Source: Peptococcaceae bacterium (lineage in GTDB: Bacteria; Bacillota; Desulfotomaculia; Desulfotomaculales; Desulfocucumaceae). From it: a DNA stretch of 33,948 bases. The DNA lies in contig JAILZP010000029.1 in the NCBI GenBank assembly GCA_023512435.1, positions 1-33,948 on the forward strand. The letters run 5' to 3'. How positions within the stretch are numbered: position 1 is the first letter of the stretch; each line of letters starts with the position of its first letter. The position numbers were made by a program, and so were the translations under genes. Below, piece after piece: positions 17,535 to 27,313 of the stretch. The notes under the pieces are model-generated. The model searched no databases, was not told the DNA's origin, and was given only the letters and a program-made list of their open reading frames with translations.

Positions 17535-19202
17535 ATGCAAATGACAGCGGCGCAGGCCCTGATCCGCTGCCTGGAACTGGAAGGGGTGGAGGTAATTTTC
17601 GGCTATCCCGGCGGCGCCATTCTCCCGGTTTACGATGCCCTTTGCCAATCGGGAAACATAAAACACGTGCTGGTGCGGCACGAACAAGGCGCGGTGCATG
17701 CCGCCGACGCCTACGCCCGGGCCACCGGCAGGGTGGGGGTGGTGATGGCCACCTCCGGGCCGGGGGCCACCAACCTGGTTACCGGTATAGCCAACGCCTA
17801 CATGGACTCAATTCCGCTGGTGCTGGTCACCGGGCAGGTGCCCACCAGCCAGGTAGGCACCGACGCATTCCAGGAAGTGGATATCACCGGCATCACCATG
17901 CCCATCACCAAGCACAATTACCTGGTCAAGGACGCCAAAAGGCTGCCCGCCATAATCAAGAACGCCTTCCACATAGCCTCCACGGGCAGGCCCGGTCCGG
18001 TGCTGGTGGACCTGCCCAAGGATGTGGCCGCCGAGACCATTGATTTTGATTATCCCAAGACGGTGAAGCTGCGCGGCTACAAGCCCACCTACAGCGGGCA
18101 CCGGACCAAGATCCTGGAGGCCGCGGATCTGATGATGAAGGCCGAAAGGCCGGTCATCTACGCCGGCGGGGGCATCCTGAATTCCGGCGCCACGGCTGAG
18201 CTGATGGATCTGGCTGAAGTCCTTTCGGCCCCGGTGACCAACACCTTTATGGGGCTTTCCGGCTTTCCGGGCGACCACCCGCTTTTCCTGGGCATGCTGG
18301 GGCTGCACGGCACCCGGTACGCCAACCTGGCGGTCACCCACTGCGACCTGCTGATCGCTCTGGGCGCCCGCTTCGACGACCGGGTGACCGGCAAAATTTC
18401 AAGTTTCGCGCCCGGCGCGACGGTCATACACGTGGACATCGACCCGGCGGAAATCGGCAAAAACGTCCGGGTGCACGTGCCCATTGTGGGGGATGTCAGG
18501 CAGGTGCTGCGGGGCATCCTGGCCCATCTGAAAAAAAAGGACCGGTCCGGCTGGCTTGAACAAATCCGGCAGTGGAAGGAACAGTACCCCCTGACTTACG
18601 TCAGGGACGGCAGGTTCAAGCCCCAGGCCGTCATCGAGAAGCTTTCCCGGCACACCCGGGGGGAGGCCGTGGTGGCCACCGATGTCGGCCAGCACCAGAT
18701 GTGGGTGGCCCAGTTCTTCCGCTTCAAACATCCCGGCACCCTTATTTCCTCGGGCGGACTGGGGGCCATGGGATTCGGCCTGCCGGCGGCGGTGGGCGCC
18801 CAGATCGGGCTGCCGGACCGCCTGGTCATCCTGGTCACCGGGGACGGCAGCCTGCAGATGACCATGCAGGAACTGGCCACGGCGGTGGACCAGAAACTGC
18901 CGATAAAAATATTTGTCCTGAACAACAGCGGCCTGGGCATGGTCAGGCAGTTGCAGGAGCTGTACTGCGACCGCCGGTACATGGCCACCCGGTTCAAATT
19001 TGTCCCCGATTTCGCCCTGCTGGCCAAGGCTTACGGCCTGGCCGGGCACACGGTGAAAAGCGAGGAGGAACTGGACCGGCTGCTGCCCGGGGTGCTGTCC
19101 AGCCCGGAGACGGTCATAGTGAATTGCCTGGTTGATCCGGAGGAAAACGTGTCTCCCATAGTCCCGGCCGGGCATGGCATCGATCAGGCCATAGACTGTT
19201 AG
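17535..19202 (+). CDS. ilvB: Acetolactate synthase large subunit (second copy)
   Basis: A second full-length ThDP-dependent large subunit (555 aa), colinear with the first throughout. The catalytic Glu is in [13 protein letters not shown] (about Glu50), [11 protein letters not shown] is in the middle domain and GDGSLQMT is the ThDP site. The notable difference is [14 protein letters not shown]: the Trp found in the first copy is replaced by Leu (codon TTG at 18951-18953, about residue 473). In studied enzymes that change lowers preference for 2-ketobutyrate and gives herbicide resistance. This copy may therefore favour acetolactate (valine/leucine), which is my inference. Start ATG 17535 lies about 10 bp after AGGGAGG. 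It occupies the place where ilvC often sits between ilvN and leuA. Confidence 0.94.
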   Translation: MQMTAAQALIRCLELEGVEVIFGYPGGAILPVYDALCQSGNIKHVLVRHEQGAVHAADAYARATGRVGVVMATSGPGATNLVTGIANAYMDSIPLVLVTGQVPTSQVGTDAFQEVDITGITMPITKHNYLVKDAKRLPAIIKNAFHIASTGRPGPVLVDLPKDVAAETIDFDYPKTVKLRGYKPTYSGHRTKILEAADLMMKAERPVIYAGGGILNSGATAELMDLAEVLSAPVTNTFMGLSGFPGDHPLFLGMLGLHGTRYANLAVTHCDLLIALGARFDDRVTGKISSFAPGATVIHVDIDPAEIGKNVRVHVPIVGDVRQVLRGILAHLKKKDRSGWLEQIRQWKEQYPLTYVRDGRFKPQAVIEKLSRHTRGEAVVATDVGQHQMWVAQFFRFKHPGTLISSGGLGAMGFGLPAAVGAQIGLPDRLVILVTGDGSLQMTMQELATAVDQKLPIKIFVLNNSGLGMVRQLQELYCDRRYMATRFKFVPDFALLAKAYGLAGHTVKSEEELDRLLPGVLSSPETVIVNCLVDPEENVSPIVPAGHGIDQAIDC

Positions 19203-19251
19203 CGGGTTAATTTGCAGCCGATGTTATATTTCGGCGGAAAGGATGTTTTTT

Positions 19252-20781
19252 ATGAGCGACAGCAACAGGGTTTATATATTCGACACCACCCTGAGGGACG
19301 GTGAGCAGTCCCCCGGCGTCAGCCTCAACGCCGAGGAAAAACTTCAGATCGCCCGCCAGTTGGTGAGGCTGGGGGTGGACGTGATTGAAGCGGGATTCCC
19401 CGTCTCATCCCCCGGCGACTTCCGGGCCGTGCAGGCCATCGCCCGGGATGTCCGGGGAGTCACCGTGGCCGCCCTGGCCAGGGCGGAAAAGCCGGACATA
19501 GACACGGCCTGGGAGGCCATCCGCATGGCCGATCAGCCGAGAATACACACCTTTATCGCCACCTCGGACATACACCTGCAGCACAAGCTGAGGATGAGCC
19601 GGGAAAAGGTGTTGGAAACAGCCGAGGCCGCCGTGAAATGGGCCAAGGGCTACACCTCGGACGTGGAATTTTCGGCCGAGGACGCCTCCAGGTCGGACCC
19701 GGACTTCCTCTGCCAGGTGTTGGAGACCGCCATCAATGCCGGGGCCACCGTGATCAACATCCCGGACACGGTGGGCTACGCCGCGCCGGACGAATTTGCC
19801 CGCCTGATCAGGGAAATCAGGTCCCGGGTCCGGGGGATAGAAAAGGTTATTTTAAGCGTACACTGCCACGACGACCTGGGGCTGGCGGTGGCCAACTCCC
19901 TGGCGGCGGTGATGGCCGGGGCCAACCAGGTGGAGGGGGCCATAAACGGCATCGGCGAGAGGGCGGGCAACGCCTCCCTGGAGGAGGTGATCATGGCCCT
20001 GCACACCCGGCGGGACCAGTTCGGCAAAATAACCCGGATCAGGACCCAGGAAATATACAGGACCAGCCGCCTGGTCTCCAACCTCACGGGAATGGTGATC
20101 CAGCCGAACAAGGCCGTGGTGGGCAGGAACGCCTTTGCCCACGAGTCCGGCATCCACCAGGACGGGGTGCTCAAGGAGCGCACCACCTACGAGATCATGA
20201 ACCCGGTGATGGTGGGCTTGAGCCACAGCAACCTGGTGCTGGGCAAGCACTCGGGGCGGCATGCCTTCAGGGAGCGGCTGGAGGAACTGGGCTACAGTCT
20301 CAATCCCGCCGAGCTGAACAAGGCTTTTCAAAGCTTCAAAGTCCTGGCGGACAGGAAGAAGGAGGTCACCGACCACGACCTGGAAGCCATCGTGGAGGAA
20401 GAAATCAGGATGGTGAACCCGGTCTATACCCTGGACTACATCCACATTTCCAGCGGGTCCACGGTGGTCCCCACGGCCACGGTGGGGCTTTTGCGGGGCG
20501 AGGAAAAACTCCAGGAGGCCGCCTGCGGCAACGGCCCGGTGGACGCCATCTGCAGGGCGGTGGACAAAGTGACCGGCATTTCCTGCACCCTGGCCAGCTG
20601 GGAGATCCAGGCGGTGACCTCGGGCACCGACGCCCTGGGCGAGGTGACGCTTAAGATTACCCCGGACGGCAAAAGATTCTACGTGGGCCGGGGCATCAGC
20701 ACCGATATCCTGGAGGCCAGCACCAAGGCCTACGTGAACGCGGTGAACAAACTGATTTGGGATTCCGAAAACGGGAAATAG
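19252..20781 (+). CDS. leuA: 2-Isopropylmalate synthase
   Basis: Condenses acetyl-CoA with 2-ketoisovalerate, the first committed step to leucine. The HMGL-like TIM barrel opens with [13 protein letters not shown], where the metal-binding Asp and catalytic Arg lie. [13 protein letters not shown] carries the metal-binding histidines, [13 protein letters not shown] follows and HESGIHQDG closes the barrel. Residues from about 385 form the leucine-sensing C-terminal domain ([11 protein letters not shown]...), so feedback control by leucine is expected. Length 509 aa is normal. ATG 19252 is 9 bp after GGAAAGG; ATG 19243 directly abuts that site. The catalytic domain distinguishes it from the shorter-linked CimA encoded downstream. 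Confidence 0.96.
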   Translation: MSDSNRVYIFDTTLRDGEQSPGVSLNAEEKLQIARQLVRLGVDVIEAGFPVSSPGDFRAVQAIARDVRGVTVAALARAEKPDIDTAWEAIRMADQPRIHTFIATSDIHLQHKLRMSREKVLETAEAAVKWAKGYTSDVEFSAEDASRSDPDFLCQVLETAINAGATVINIPDTVGYAAPDEFARLIREIRSRVRGIEKVILSVHCHDDLGLAVANSLAAVMAGANQVEGAINGIGERAGNASLEEVIMALHTRRDQFGKITRIRTQEIYRTSRLVSNLTGMVIQPNKAVVGRNAFAHESGIHQDGVLKERTTYEIMNPVMVGLSHSNLVLGKHSGRHAFRERLEELGYSLNPAELNKAFQSFKVLADRKKEVTDHDLEAIVEEEIRMVNPVYTLDYIHISSGSTVVPTATVGLLRGEEKLQEAACGNGPVDAICRAVDKVTGISCTLASWEIQAVTSGTDALGEVTLKITPDGKRFYVGRGISTDILEASTKAYVNAVNKLIWDSENGK

Positions 20782-20783
20782 CT

Positions 20784-20877
20784 GGGGATTGGGAATTGGG
20801 AGTTGGGAATTGGGGAATGAGGGTATTAAAAAAATCAGATTTGTATCCTAATCACCAATCCCTAATCCCTGTTCTCC
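20784..20877. repeat. Facing heptamer arrays in the leuA-leuC spacer
   Basis: GGGGATT, GGGAATT, GGGAGTT, GGGAATT (20784-20811) are followed by TAATCAC, CAATCCC, TAATCCC (20850-20870), the reverse complement of the same theme (GGGATT against AATCCC). The arrangement copies the inverted layout of the ilvB-ilvN spacer. TATAAT at 20898-20903 could be a -10 for leuC, but no matching -35 is clear. Confidence 0.75.
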
Positions 20878-20928
20878 TGTTTCCGGGTCCCGGGAAATAT
20901 AATGCGTTTAAAATAGGGGTGTTGCAGC

Positions 20929-22191
20929 ATGGGGATGACGATTACCGAAAAGATACTGGCTGCCCACGCGGGAAGGGAAAAGGTGGAGCCGGGCGAGCTG
21001 ATCAACGTCAGGATCGACCTGGCCCTGGGCAATGATATCACCGCTCCCGTGGCCATCAGGGAGTTTGAAAAGATAGGGGTGGACCGGGTCTTCGACCGGG
21101 ACCGGGTGGTCCTGGTGCCCGACCACTTCGTGCCCAACAAGGACATTAAATCGGCCCAGCAGGCCAAGATTATGAGGGAATTTGCCCGAAAACACGGGAT
21201 CACCCACTACTTCGAGGTGGGGCGGATGGGCGTGGAGCACTGCCTGCTGCCCGAGCAGGGTCTGGTGGGGCCGGGGGACCTGGTCATCGGGGCCGACTCC
21301 CACACCTGCACCTACGGCGGGCTGGGGGCCTTTTCCACCGGTGTGGGCAGCACCGACCTGGCGGCCGCCATGGCCCTGGGCGAGACCTGGCTCAAGGTGC
21401 CGGAATCGGTGAAATTCATCTATCACGGGGAAATGCCGGAATGGGTCACCGGCAAGGACCTGATTCTGTACACCATCGGCAAGATAGGAGTGGACGGGGC
21501 CCTCTACATGGCCATGGAGTTCACCGGCCCGGCGGTGGAGAGGATGCCCGTGGACGGCCGCCTGACCATGGCCAACATGGCGGTGGAGGCCGGGGCCAAG
21601 AACGGCATAGTGCCGCCGGACGAAATCACCCGGCGCTACGTGGAGGGCAGGGCGAAGAGGCCGTTCACCTTTTTCGCCAGCGATCCGGACGCCGGGTACG
21701 CCCGGGAGTACGACTTCGACGTGAGCAAAATGGAGCCCGCCGTGGCCTTCCCCCACCTGCCGGAGAACGTGAAGCCGGTGAGCGAAGCCTCCGGCATAAC
21801 CATCGACCAGGCGGTCATCGGGTCCTGCACCAACGGGCGCATGGACGACCTCAGGGAGGCCGCCCGGGTGCTCAGGGGGCGCAAGGTCAACAGCAACGTG
21901 CGGCTGCTGGTCATCCCGGGCACCCAGGAGATTTACCGGCAGGCCATGCGGGAGGGACTCTTCGAAATCTTCCTGGACGCCGGGGCGGCCATCAGCACCC
22001 CCACCTGCGGGCCGTGCCTGGGTGGATACATGGGCATCCTGGCCGAGGGCGAGAGGTGCATAGCCACCACCAACAGGAACTTCGTGGGGCGCATGGGGCA
22101 TCCCGGCAGCGAGGTCTACCTCAGCAGCCCGGCCGTGGCTGCGGCCTCGGCGGTGCTGGGACGAATCGCCGCTCCCTGGGAGGTGAAGTAA
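20929..22191 (+). CDS. leuC: 3-Isopropylmalate dehydratase large subunit
   Basis: Aconitase-family large subunit that carries the [4Fe-4S] cluster and isomerises 2- to 3-isopropylmalate with LeuD. It probably also handles citramalate to 3-methylmalate for the CimA route. Cluster cysteines are in [25 protein letters not shown] and [11 protein letters not shown]. At 420 aa it is the shorter archaeal/clostridial (LeuC2/HacA-like) form rather than the ~470 aa proteobacterial type. ATG 20929 has AGGGGTG about 8 bp upstream. Only one base separates it from leuD. Confidence 0.96.
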   Translation: MGMTITEKILAAHAGREKVEPGELINVRIDLALGNDITAPVAIREFEKIGVDRVFDRDRVVLVPDHFVPNKDIKSAQQAKIMREFARKHGITHYFEVGRMGVEHCLLPEQGLVGPGDLVIGADSHTCTYGGLGAFSTGVGSTDLAAAMALGETWLKVPESVKFIYHGEMPEWVTGKDLILYTIGKIGVDGALYMAMEFTGPAVERMPVDGRLTMANMAVEAGAKNGIVPPDEITRRYVEGRAKRPFTFFASDPDAGYAREYDFDVSKMEPAVAFPHLPENVKPVSEASGITIDQAVIGSCTNGRMDDLREAARVLRGRKVNSNVRLLVIPGTQEIYRQAMREGLFEIFLDAGAAISTPTCGPCLGGYMGILAEGERCIATTNRNFVGRMGHPGSEVYLSSPAVAAASAVLGRIAAPWEVK

Positions 22192-22192
22192 C

Positions 22193-22699
22193 ATGGAACT
22201 CAGAGGCAGGACGTGGAAATTCGGCAATGACGTGGACACCGACGTAATCATCCCGGCCCGCTACCTGAACACATCCGACCCGAAAGAGCTGGCGGTCCAC
22301 TGCATGGAGGACGCCGACCCCCGGTTCCCCGCCGGGGTGAAGCCCGGCGACATAATCGTGGCCGGGAAGAATTTCGGCTGCGGCAGCTCCCGGGAGCACG
22401 CCCCCATTGCCATCAAGGCGGCAGGTGTATCCTGCGTGATCGCCAAAACCTTCGCCAGGATATTTTACCGGAATGCCTTCAACATAGGGCTGCCCATCTT
22501 TGAGTCTCCGGAAGCGGCCGACCGCATCGGGGAAGGGGACGAGGTGGCGGTGGACGTGGAGGCCGGGGTAATCAGGAACATAACCAGGAACGAGACATAC
22601 AGGGCCACCCAGGTGCCGCCTTTCATGCAGCAGATTATCGCGGCGGGCGGGCTGATCAACTACGTGGCGGAGAGGATGAAAAGAGATGGGAAAGTTTAA
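22193..22699 (+). CDS. leuD: 3-Isopropylmalate dehydratase small subunit
   Basis: Swivelling-domain partner of Leu[12 protein letters not shown] near the N-terminus and [12 protein letters not shown] (about residues 60-71) are diagnostic of the aconitase swivel domain and substrate loop. At 168 aa it matches the short form that pairs with ~420 aa LeuC proteins. The ATG is 2 bp past the leuC stop, with GGGAGGTGAAG inside the leuC end, and the gene overlaps leuB by 14 bp. This indicates tight translational coupling of the three leucine-pathway genes. Confidence 0.96.
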   Translation: MELRGRTWKFGNDVDTDVIIPARYLNTSDPKELAVHCMEDADPRFPAGVKPGDIIVAGKNFGCGSSREHAPIAIKAAGVSCVIAKTFARIFYRNAFNIGLPIFESPEAADRIGEGDEVAVDVEAGVIRNITRNETYRATQVPPFMQQIIAAGGLINYVAERMKRDGKV

Positions 22700-23768
22700 A
22701 ATTGCGGTGCTGCCGGGGGACGGCATCGGCCCGGAGATAACCGAACAGGCCCTGAAGGTTCTCAAGGCCGTGGGATCGAAATTCGGGCATGAATTTAAAT
22801 TCACCGAGGGCCTGGTGGGAGGAGCCGCCTACGACGCTGCGGGCCACCCCCTGCCCCGGGAAACCCTTGACCTGTGCCATCAAAGTGACGCCATCCTGCT
22901 GGGCGCCGTGGGGGGGCCGAAGTGGGACGACCTGCCGGTGCACCTGCGCCCCGAGGCCGGGGCGCTGCTGCCCCTGCGCAAGGCGTTGGGCCTGTACGCC
23001 AACCTCAGGCCGGCCAGGGTTTTCCCGGCCCTGGTGAACGCTTCCACCCTGAAGCCCGAAGTGGTTTCCGGGCTGGACGTGCTGGTGGTGAGGGAACTGA
23101 CCGGCGGGCTGTACTTCGGCCAAAAGAGGCGGGAACCCTTGCCGGAGGGGGGTATCAAGGTGATTGACACCCTGGAATACACCACCCCTGAAATAGAGCG
23201 CATAGTCCGCCTGGCCTTCCAGATGGCCCGGAAGAGGCGCGGGAAACTCACCTCGGTGGATAAGGCCAACGTGCTGGAAAGCTCCCGCCACTGGCGGGAG
23301 GTGGTCAGTGGCCTGGCCGCCGAGTATCCAGATGTGGAACTGGACCACATGTACGTGGACAACTGCGCCATGCAGCTGGTGAAAAACCCCCGTCAGTTCG
23401 ACGTCATCGTCACCGAGAACATGTTCGGGGACATATTGAGCGACCAGGCCTCCATGCTGAGCGGATCCCTGGGCATGCTGGCCTCGGCCAGCATCGGCGG
23501 AAAGATCGGCCTGTACGAGCCCAGCCACGGATCAGCGCCCAAGTACGCCGGCCTGAAGAGGGCGAACCCCATCGCCACGGTTCTCTCCGGGGCGATGCTG
23601 CTGAAGTTTTCCCTCAGCCTGGACCGTGAGTCCGAGGCCGTGGAGCAGGCGGTCACCCGGGTGCTGGACCTGGGATACCGCACCGCCGACCTGATGGAGG
23701 AGGGCATGAAGCTGGTCAACACAGACGAGATGGGGGACCTCATCGCCCAGGAGGTCGGTAACGGGTAG
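22686..23768 (+). CDS. leuB: 3-Isopropylmalate dehydrogenase
   Basis: NAD-dependent oxidative decarboxylation of 3-isopropylmalate to 2-ketoisocaproate. Also the expected enzyme for 3-methylmalate to 2-ketobutyrate in the citramalate route. GDGIGPEI at the N-terminus, [11 protein letters not shown], the arginine-bearing [15 protein letters not shown] and the metal/NAD region [17 protein letters not shown] identify the isocitrate/isopropylmalate dehydrogenase family. GSAPKYAGL near the end replaces the more usual GSAPDIAG. Length 360 aa is typical. The start overlaps leuD, with GAGAGG about 9 bp upstream. Confidence 0.96.
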   Translation: MGKFKIAVLPGDGIGPEITEQALKVLKAVGSKFGHEFKFTEGLVGGAAYDAAGHPLPRETLDLCHQSDAILLGAVGGPKWDDLPVHLRPEAGALLPLRKALGLYANLRPARVFPALVNASTLKPEVVSGLDVLVVRELTGGLYFGQKRREPLPEGGIKVIDTLEYTTPEIERIVRLAFQMARKRRGKLTSVDKANVLESSRHWREVVSGLAAEYPDVELDHMYVDNCAMQLVKNPRQFDVIVTENMFGDILSDQASMLSGSLGMLASASIGGKIGLYEPSHGSAPKYAGLKRANPIATVLSGAMLLKFSLSLDRESEAVEQAVTRVLDLGYRTADLMEEGMKLVNTDEMGDLIAQEVGNG

Positions 23769-23783
23769 GTTTTAAATAACCCC

Positions 23784-23797
23784 CCAATTCCCAATTC
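23784..23797. repeat. Short heptamer repeat, CCAATTC
   Basis: Two CCAATTC units in the leuB-cimA spacer, the reverse complement of the GGGAATT family. Two copies alone would be weak; it is listed because the family recurs elsewhere in the window. Confidence 0.5.
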
Positions 23798-23830
23798 CGG
23801 ACCCCAGATATATTCTAAAGGGTGAATTGT

Positions 23831-25420
23831 ATGCAGGCTGTGGAGATATACGACACCACCCTCCGGGACGGGTCCCAGGGGGAGGGCATCTCCTTCTCCG
23901 TTGAGGACAAAATCAAAATAGCCCTGAAGCTTGACGCGATGGGCTTTCATTATATTGAAGGGGGCTGGCCGGGGTCCAACCCCAAGGACATGGAATTTTT
24001 CCGGAAAATTGTCCGGCAGCCCCTGAAATTCTCCAGGATCACCGCCTTCGGCAGCACCAGGCGGCCCAACTGCCGGGCCGGGGAAGACGCCAACCTTAAA
24101 AGCATCCTGGCCGCCGGCGTGCGGGTGGCAGCCCTGGTGGGCAAGACCTGGGACTTTCACGTCATCCATGCCCTGAACACCGGCCTGGAGGAGAACCTGG
24201 CCATGATCCGGGAGTCGGTGGCGTTCCTGCGAGGCAAGGGGCTGCAGGTGATATACGACGCCGAGCATTTTTTCGACGGGCTCAAGGCCAACCCGGAATA
24301 CGCCCTGGCTACCCTGGCCGCCGCCGCCGAGGGGGGCGCCGGCACCCTGGTGCTTTGCGACACCAACGGCGGATCACTGCCCGAAGAAATCCGGAGCGCC
24401 GTGTCCCTGGTGCTGGAAAGATTCAAAATTCCCGTGGGCATCCACTGCCACAATGACAGCGATCTGGCCGTGGCCAATTCCATAACCGCCGTTCTGGCCG
24501 GCGCGGTCCAGGTCCAGGGGACCGTCAACGGATACGGAGAGCGCTGCGGCAATGCCAACCTCTGCTCGGTGATCCCGAACCTGGCGCTGAAATGCGGGGT
24601 GGAGGCCATCCCCCGGGAGAATCTGAGGAAAATGACCGAACTTTCCCGCTACGTCAGCGAGGTGGCCAACATGCACCCGGTCTCCAGCCAGCCCTTTGTG
24701 GGAAGCAGCGCCTTCGCCCACAAAGGGGGGATCCATGTCAGCGCCATTATCAAGTCCCCCCGCACATACGAGCACATCGACCCCGAACTGGTGGGCAACC
24801 GGCGGCGGGTGCTGGTTTCGGAGCTCAGCGGGCTGTCCAATTTGCTTTACAAGTACAAGGAGCTGAACCTGGACCTGGAGCTGCAGAAGGAGGAAAACCG
24901 GGATCTTCTGGAACGAATCAAAGAGATGGAAAACCAGGGATACCAGTTCGAAGGGGCGGAAGGGTCATTCGAACTTTTGCTCAGGAAATTAAAGACAGGC
25001 TACCGGGAGCCCTTTAAGCTGGAGAACCTGCGGATTATAATAGAGATGAGCGAGGACAAACCCGCCTACACCCAGTCTGTGATTAAGATGTCGGTGGGCG
25101 ACAGGGTGGTGCACACCGCGGCCGACGGCAACGGCCCGGTCAACGCCCTGGACAACGCCCTCAGAAAGGCCCTGGACAGGTTTTATCCCTGCATCAGGAG
25201 CATGCAGTTGACCGACTACAAGGTGAGGGTGCTGGATGAGAAGGACGGCACCGGCGCCCAGGTGCGGGTTCTCATTGAAACCGGTGACGGGAAAAGGTCA
25301 TGGGGGACCGTGGGGGTGTCCGAAAATATCATTGAGGCCAGCTGGAAGGCGCTCATAGACAGCATCGCCTACGGCCTCCTGAAAAACGAGGAATCACCGG
25401 AGGCCGGGGAACAAGACTGA
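23831..25420 (+). CDS. cimA: Citramalate synthase
   Basis: Condenses pyruvate with acetyl-CoA to (R)-citramalate, the entry to threonine-independent isoleucine synthesis. HMGL-like barrel: YDTTLRDGSQGEGISF at the start, then HYIEGGWPGSNPKD, which marks the citramalate synthase/LeuA-like subfamily rather than true LeuA. HCHNDSDLAVANS holds the metal histidines and GYGERCGNANL follows. The C-terminal LeuA dimerisation/allosteric domain begins around residue 400 and probably senses isoleucine. The product is 529 aa. ATG 23831 is preferred; GTG 23822 lies within the Shine-Dalgarno AAGGGTGA. Its place beside leuCDB supplies the next enzymes. The exact substrate is inferred from subfamily resemblance. 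Confidence 0.9.
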   Translation: MQAVEIYDTTLRDGSQGEGISFSVEDKIKIALKLDAMGFHYIEGGWPGSNPKDMEFFRKIVRQPLKFSRITAFGSTRRPNCRAGEDANLKSILAAGVRVAALVGKTWDFHVIHALNTGLEENLAMIRESVAFLRGKGLQVIYDAEHFFDGLKANPEYALATLAAAAEGGAGTLVLCDTNGGSLPEEIRSAVSLVLERFKIPVGIHCHNDSDLAVANSITAVLAGAVQVQGTVNGYGERCGNANLCSVIPNLALKCGVEAIPRENLRKMTELSRYVSEVANMHPVSSQPFVGSSAFAHKGGIHVSAIIKSPRTYEHIDPELVGNRRRVLVSELSGLSNLLYKYKELNLDLELQKEENRDLLERIKEMENQGYQFEGAEGSFELLLRKLKTGYREPFKLENLRIIIEMSEDKPAYTQSVIKMSVGDRVVHTAADGNGPVNALDNALRKALDRFYPCIRSMQLTDYKVRVLDEKDGTGAQVRVLIETGDGKRSWGTVGVSENIIEASWKALIDSIAYGLLKNEESPEAGEQD

Positions 25421-25448
25421 AGAACAGGAATCGGCGGGAGGGATAGAG

Positions 25449-26282
25449 TTGCCCGAGTGGCTGAAGGCCCTGCCCAATTTCAACCTGCTGGATATTTTCA
25501 GCCTGACCAGCATAATCGACATCGCCATCGTGGCTTTCGTCCTGTACCGGCTGATGCTGCTGATCAAGGGGACCAGGGCGGTTCAGCTGCTGAAGGGGCT
25601 CGCCGTGCTGGTGGTGGCCACCGCCGTGAGCAGCCTGCTGCACCTTTATACCCTCCAGTGGCTTCTGAAGCAGGCCATGACCGCCCTGGTGGTGGCCCTG
25701 CCCATTGTGTTCCAGCCGGAACTCCGGCGGGCCCTGGAAAAGATAGGCGGCGGCAGGTTCCTGTCCCCGCAGTTCGGAAACGCGGGGGAGATCGACCTTG
25801 ACCGCCTGGTGGGTGAGATCGTGAGGGCGGCCGGGATCATGTCCAGGGAAAGGATAGGCGCCCTCATCGTGCTGGAGAGGTCCACCGGGCTGGAGGAATA
25901 CATTGATACCGGCGTCAAGGTGGGCGGCCTGATCTCGGCTGAACTGCTGGTGAACATATTCATTCCCCGCACCCCTCTCCACGACGGAGCGGTGATAGTC
26001 AGGGGGGACCGGATCATGGCGGCCGCCTGCGTGCTGCCCCTGACCCAGGGGCATAGCCTGGAAAAGACCTTGGGAACCAGGCACCGGGCGGGAGTGGGTA
26101 TAACCGAAGAATCAGACGCCGTGACCGTGATTGTATCAGAGCAGACCGGAATCATCTCCCTGGCGGTGGAGGGGGTGCTGGCCAGGGAATTGGACGAAAA
26201 AACGCTGGCGGACAGGTTGCTGGGTGCACTGATGCCCAAGAAACAGGGGAATGCGGTGGCGGCCCTGTGGCAGCGGAGGTGA
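25449..26282 (+). CDS. cdaA: Membrane diadenylate cyclase (c-di-AMP synthase)
   Basis: Makes cyclic di-AMP from two ATP; controls potassium/osmolyte balance and cell wall homeostasis in Firmicutes. Three N-terminal membrane segments (about residues 14-33, 40-57, 62-80) precede a cytoplasmic DAC domain. That domain carries both catalytic motifs, HDGAV (Asp179-Gly180-Ala181) and RHR (211-213), followed by GITEESDAVTVIVSE. Length 277 aa is normal. TTG start with GGGAGG about 6 bp upstream. The cdaR and glmM neighbours match the widely conserved cdaA-cdaR-glmM order, and in that system both partners modulate the cyclase. Confidence 0.95.
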   Translation: MPEWLKALPNFNLLDIFSLTSIIDIAIVAFVLYRLMLLIKGTRAVQLLKGLAVLVVATAVSSLLHLYTLQWLLKQAMTALVVALPIVFQPELRRALEKIGGGRFLSPQFGNAGEIDLDRLVGEIVRAAGIMSRERIGALIVLERSTGLEEYIDTGVKVGGLISAELLVNIFIPRTPLHDGAVIVRGDRIMAAACVLPLTQGHSLEKTLGTRHRAGVGITEESDAVTVIVSEQTGIISLAVEGVLARELDEKTLADRLLGALMPKKQGNAVAALWQRR

Positions 26283-26286
26283 GGGG

Positions 26287-27228
26287 ATGGCCGGCATAAA
26301 ATGGCGCAACATGGCGCTGAGGATTCTTTCGGTGTTGCTGGCGGTGCTCCTCTGGATTTACGCCACCAACGAGCAAAACCCGGTGAACGACCAGATCCTG
26401 AGCATACAGCTGCAGCGGCGGGATCCGCCGGCGGGGATGGTGGTCAGCGGCAGCATCCCCTCCAACGTGAGCATAAGGGTGCAGGGTTCCAGGACCAGGG
26501 TGGCCGCCCTCACACCGGCTGATTTTCAGGCCGTCCTGGATCTGTCCGGGCTTTCCGAGGGCGACCACAACGTCCCGGTAAAGGTCAGCCCGCCCCCGGG
26601 CATCCAGGTGATCCAGGTTACTCCCGGCAGGGTTTACGTCGTGGTGGAAAGCGTCGTGGAAAAGCAGGTGGATGTTGCCGCCGCTTTTAAAGGCAATCCC
26701 GCCAAAGGATACACCGCTCTTGAACCGGCGATCCAGCCGTCAAAGGTCACATTAAGGGGTCCCGGGAGTAAAGTCAACGCCATAGACCACATAAAAGTGA
26801 CGGTGGACGTGGAGTCCGCCACCGGAGTGGTGGATCAGACCGTACCGGTCAGTTCCGGCCAGAACGGCGTAACCGTCTCACCGCAGTCCGTAAGGGTAAC
26901 CGTGCCGGTCACCCCGCTGCCTTCCAAGACGGTGGCGGTAAGGGCCGGGGTTGTGGGGGAACCGGCCCGGGAATACGAGATGGCGGGCGTTACGGTCAAC
27001 CCGGCCAATGTTCAGGTGACGGCGCCCTCCGAGGCGCTTTCGGGGATAAACTGGGTGGAGACGGAGAATATCGATATCAAGGGCGCGGACCGCGACGTCA
27101 CGGTAAGAATAGGCGTCCGCCTGCCGACCGGGGCCGTGGAGATAAAACCGGCCGCCGTGGAGGTCACCGTTCACCTCAGGAAGGCCAGGGGACAGGAATC
27201 CGGGGCATCAGGCCAACCGGGACGGTGA
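26287..27228 (+). CDS. cdaR: YbbR-domain regulator of CdaA
   Basis: Extracytoplasmic regulator that binds and modulates the membrane cyclase CdaA. One N-terminal membrane anchor (about residues 9-27, LRILSVLLAVLLWIYAT) is followed by about three or four YbbR beta-rich repeats facing outside. Their repeated pattern is recognisable as P..V.V.G....V......V.VD near residues 60, 150 and 240. Length 313 aa. ATG 26287 lies 4 bp after the cdaA stop and within the same GAGGTGAGGGG ribosome site; the longer in-frame start at 26251 would overlap cdaA and is unlikely. The polar, alanine/glycine-rich C-terminus is ordinary for the family. Confidence 0.9.
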   Translation: MAGIKWRNMALRILSVLLAVLLWIYATNEQNPVNDQILSIQLQRRDPPAGMVVSGSIPSNVSIRVQGSRTRVAALTPADFQAVLDLSGLSEGDHNVPVKVSPPPGIQVIQVTPGRVYVVVESVVEKQVDVAAAFKGNPAKGYTALEPAIQPSKVTLRGPGSKVNAIDHIKVTVDVESATGVVDQTVPVSSGQNGVTVSPQSVRVTVPVTPLPSKTVAVRAGVVGEPAREYEMAGVTVNPANVQVTAPSEALSGINWVETENIDIKGADRDVTVRIGVRLPTGAVEIKPAAVEVTVHLRKARGQESGASGQPGR

Positions 27229-27262
27229 CAGGATGAAAATGTTTGTTGAAACAGTAATTGTC

Positions 27263-27295
27263 AGGCCCGGCCGCTGACCATGCGGGAACGGGCCT
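27263..27295 (+). terminator. Hairpin after cdaR, probable weak terminator
   Basis: AGGCCCG (27263-27269) pairs with CGGGCCT (27289-27295), with an inner CCGC/GCGG. No T-tract follows, so termination efficiency is uncertain. It separates cdaR from the strong glmM promoter. Confidence 0.45.
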
Positions 27296-27313
27296 CATAT
27301 TATGTAATAGGGA

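Noticed and set aside
27233..27277. MKMFVETVIVRPGR as an annotated gene
   Set aside because: Fourteen codons with a poor ribosome site; kept only as a low-score observation.
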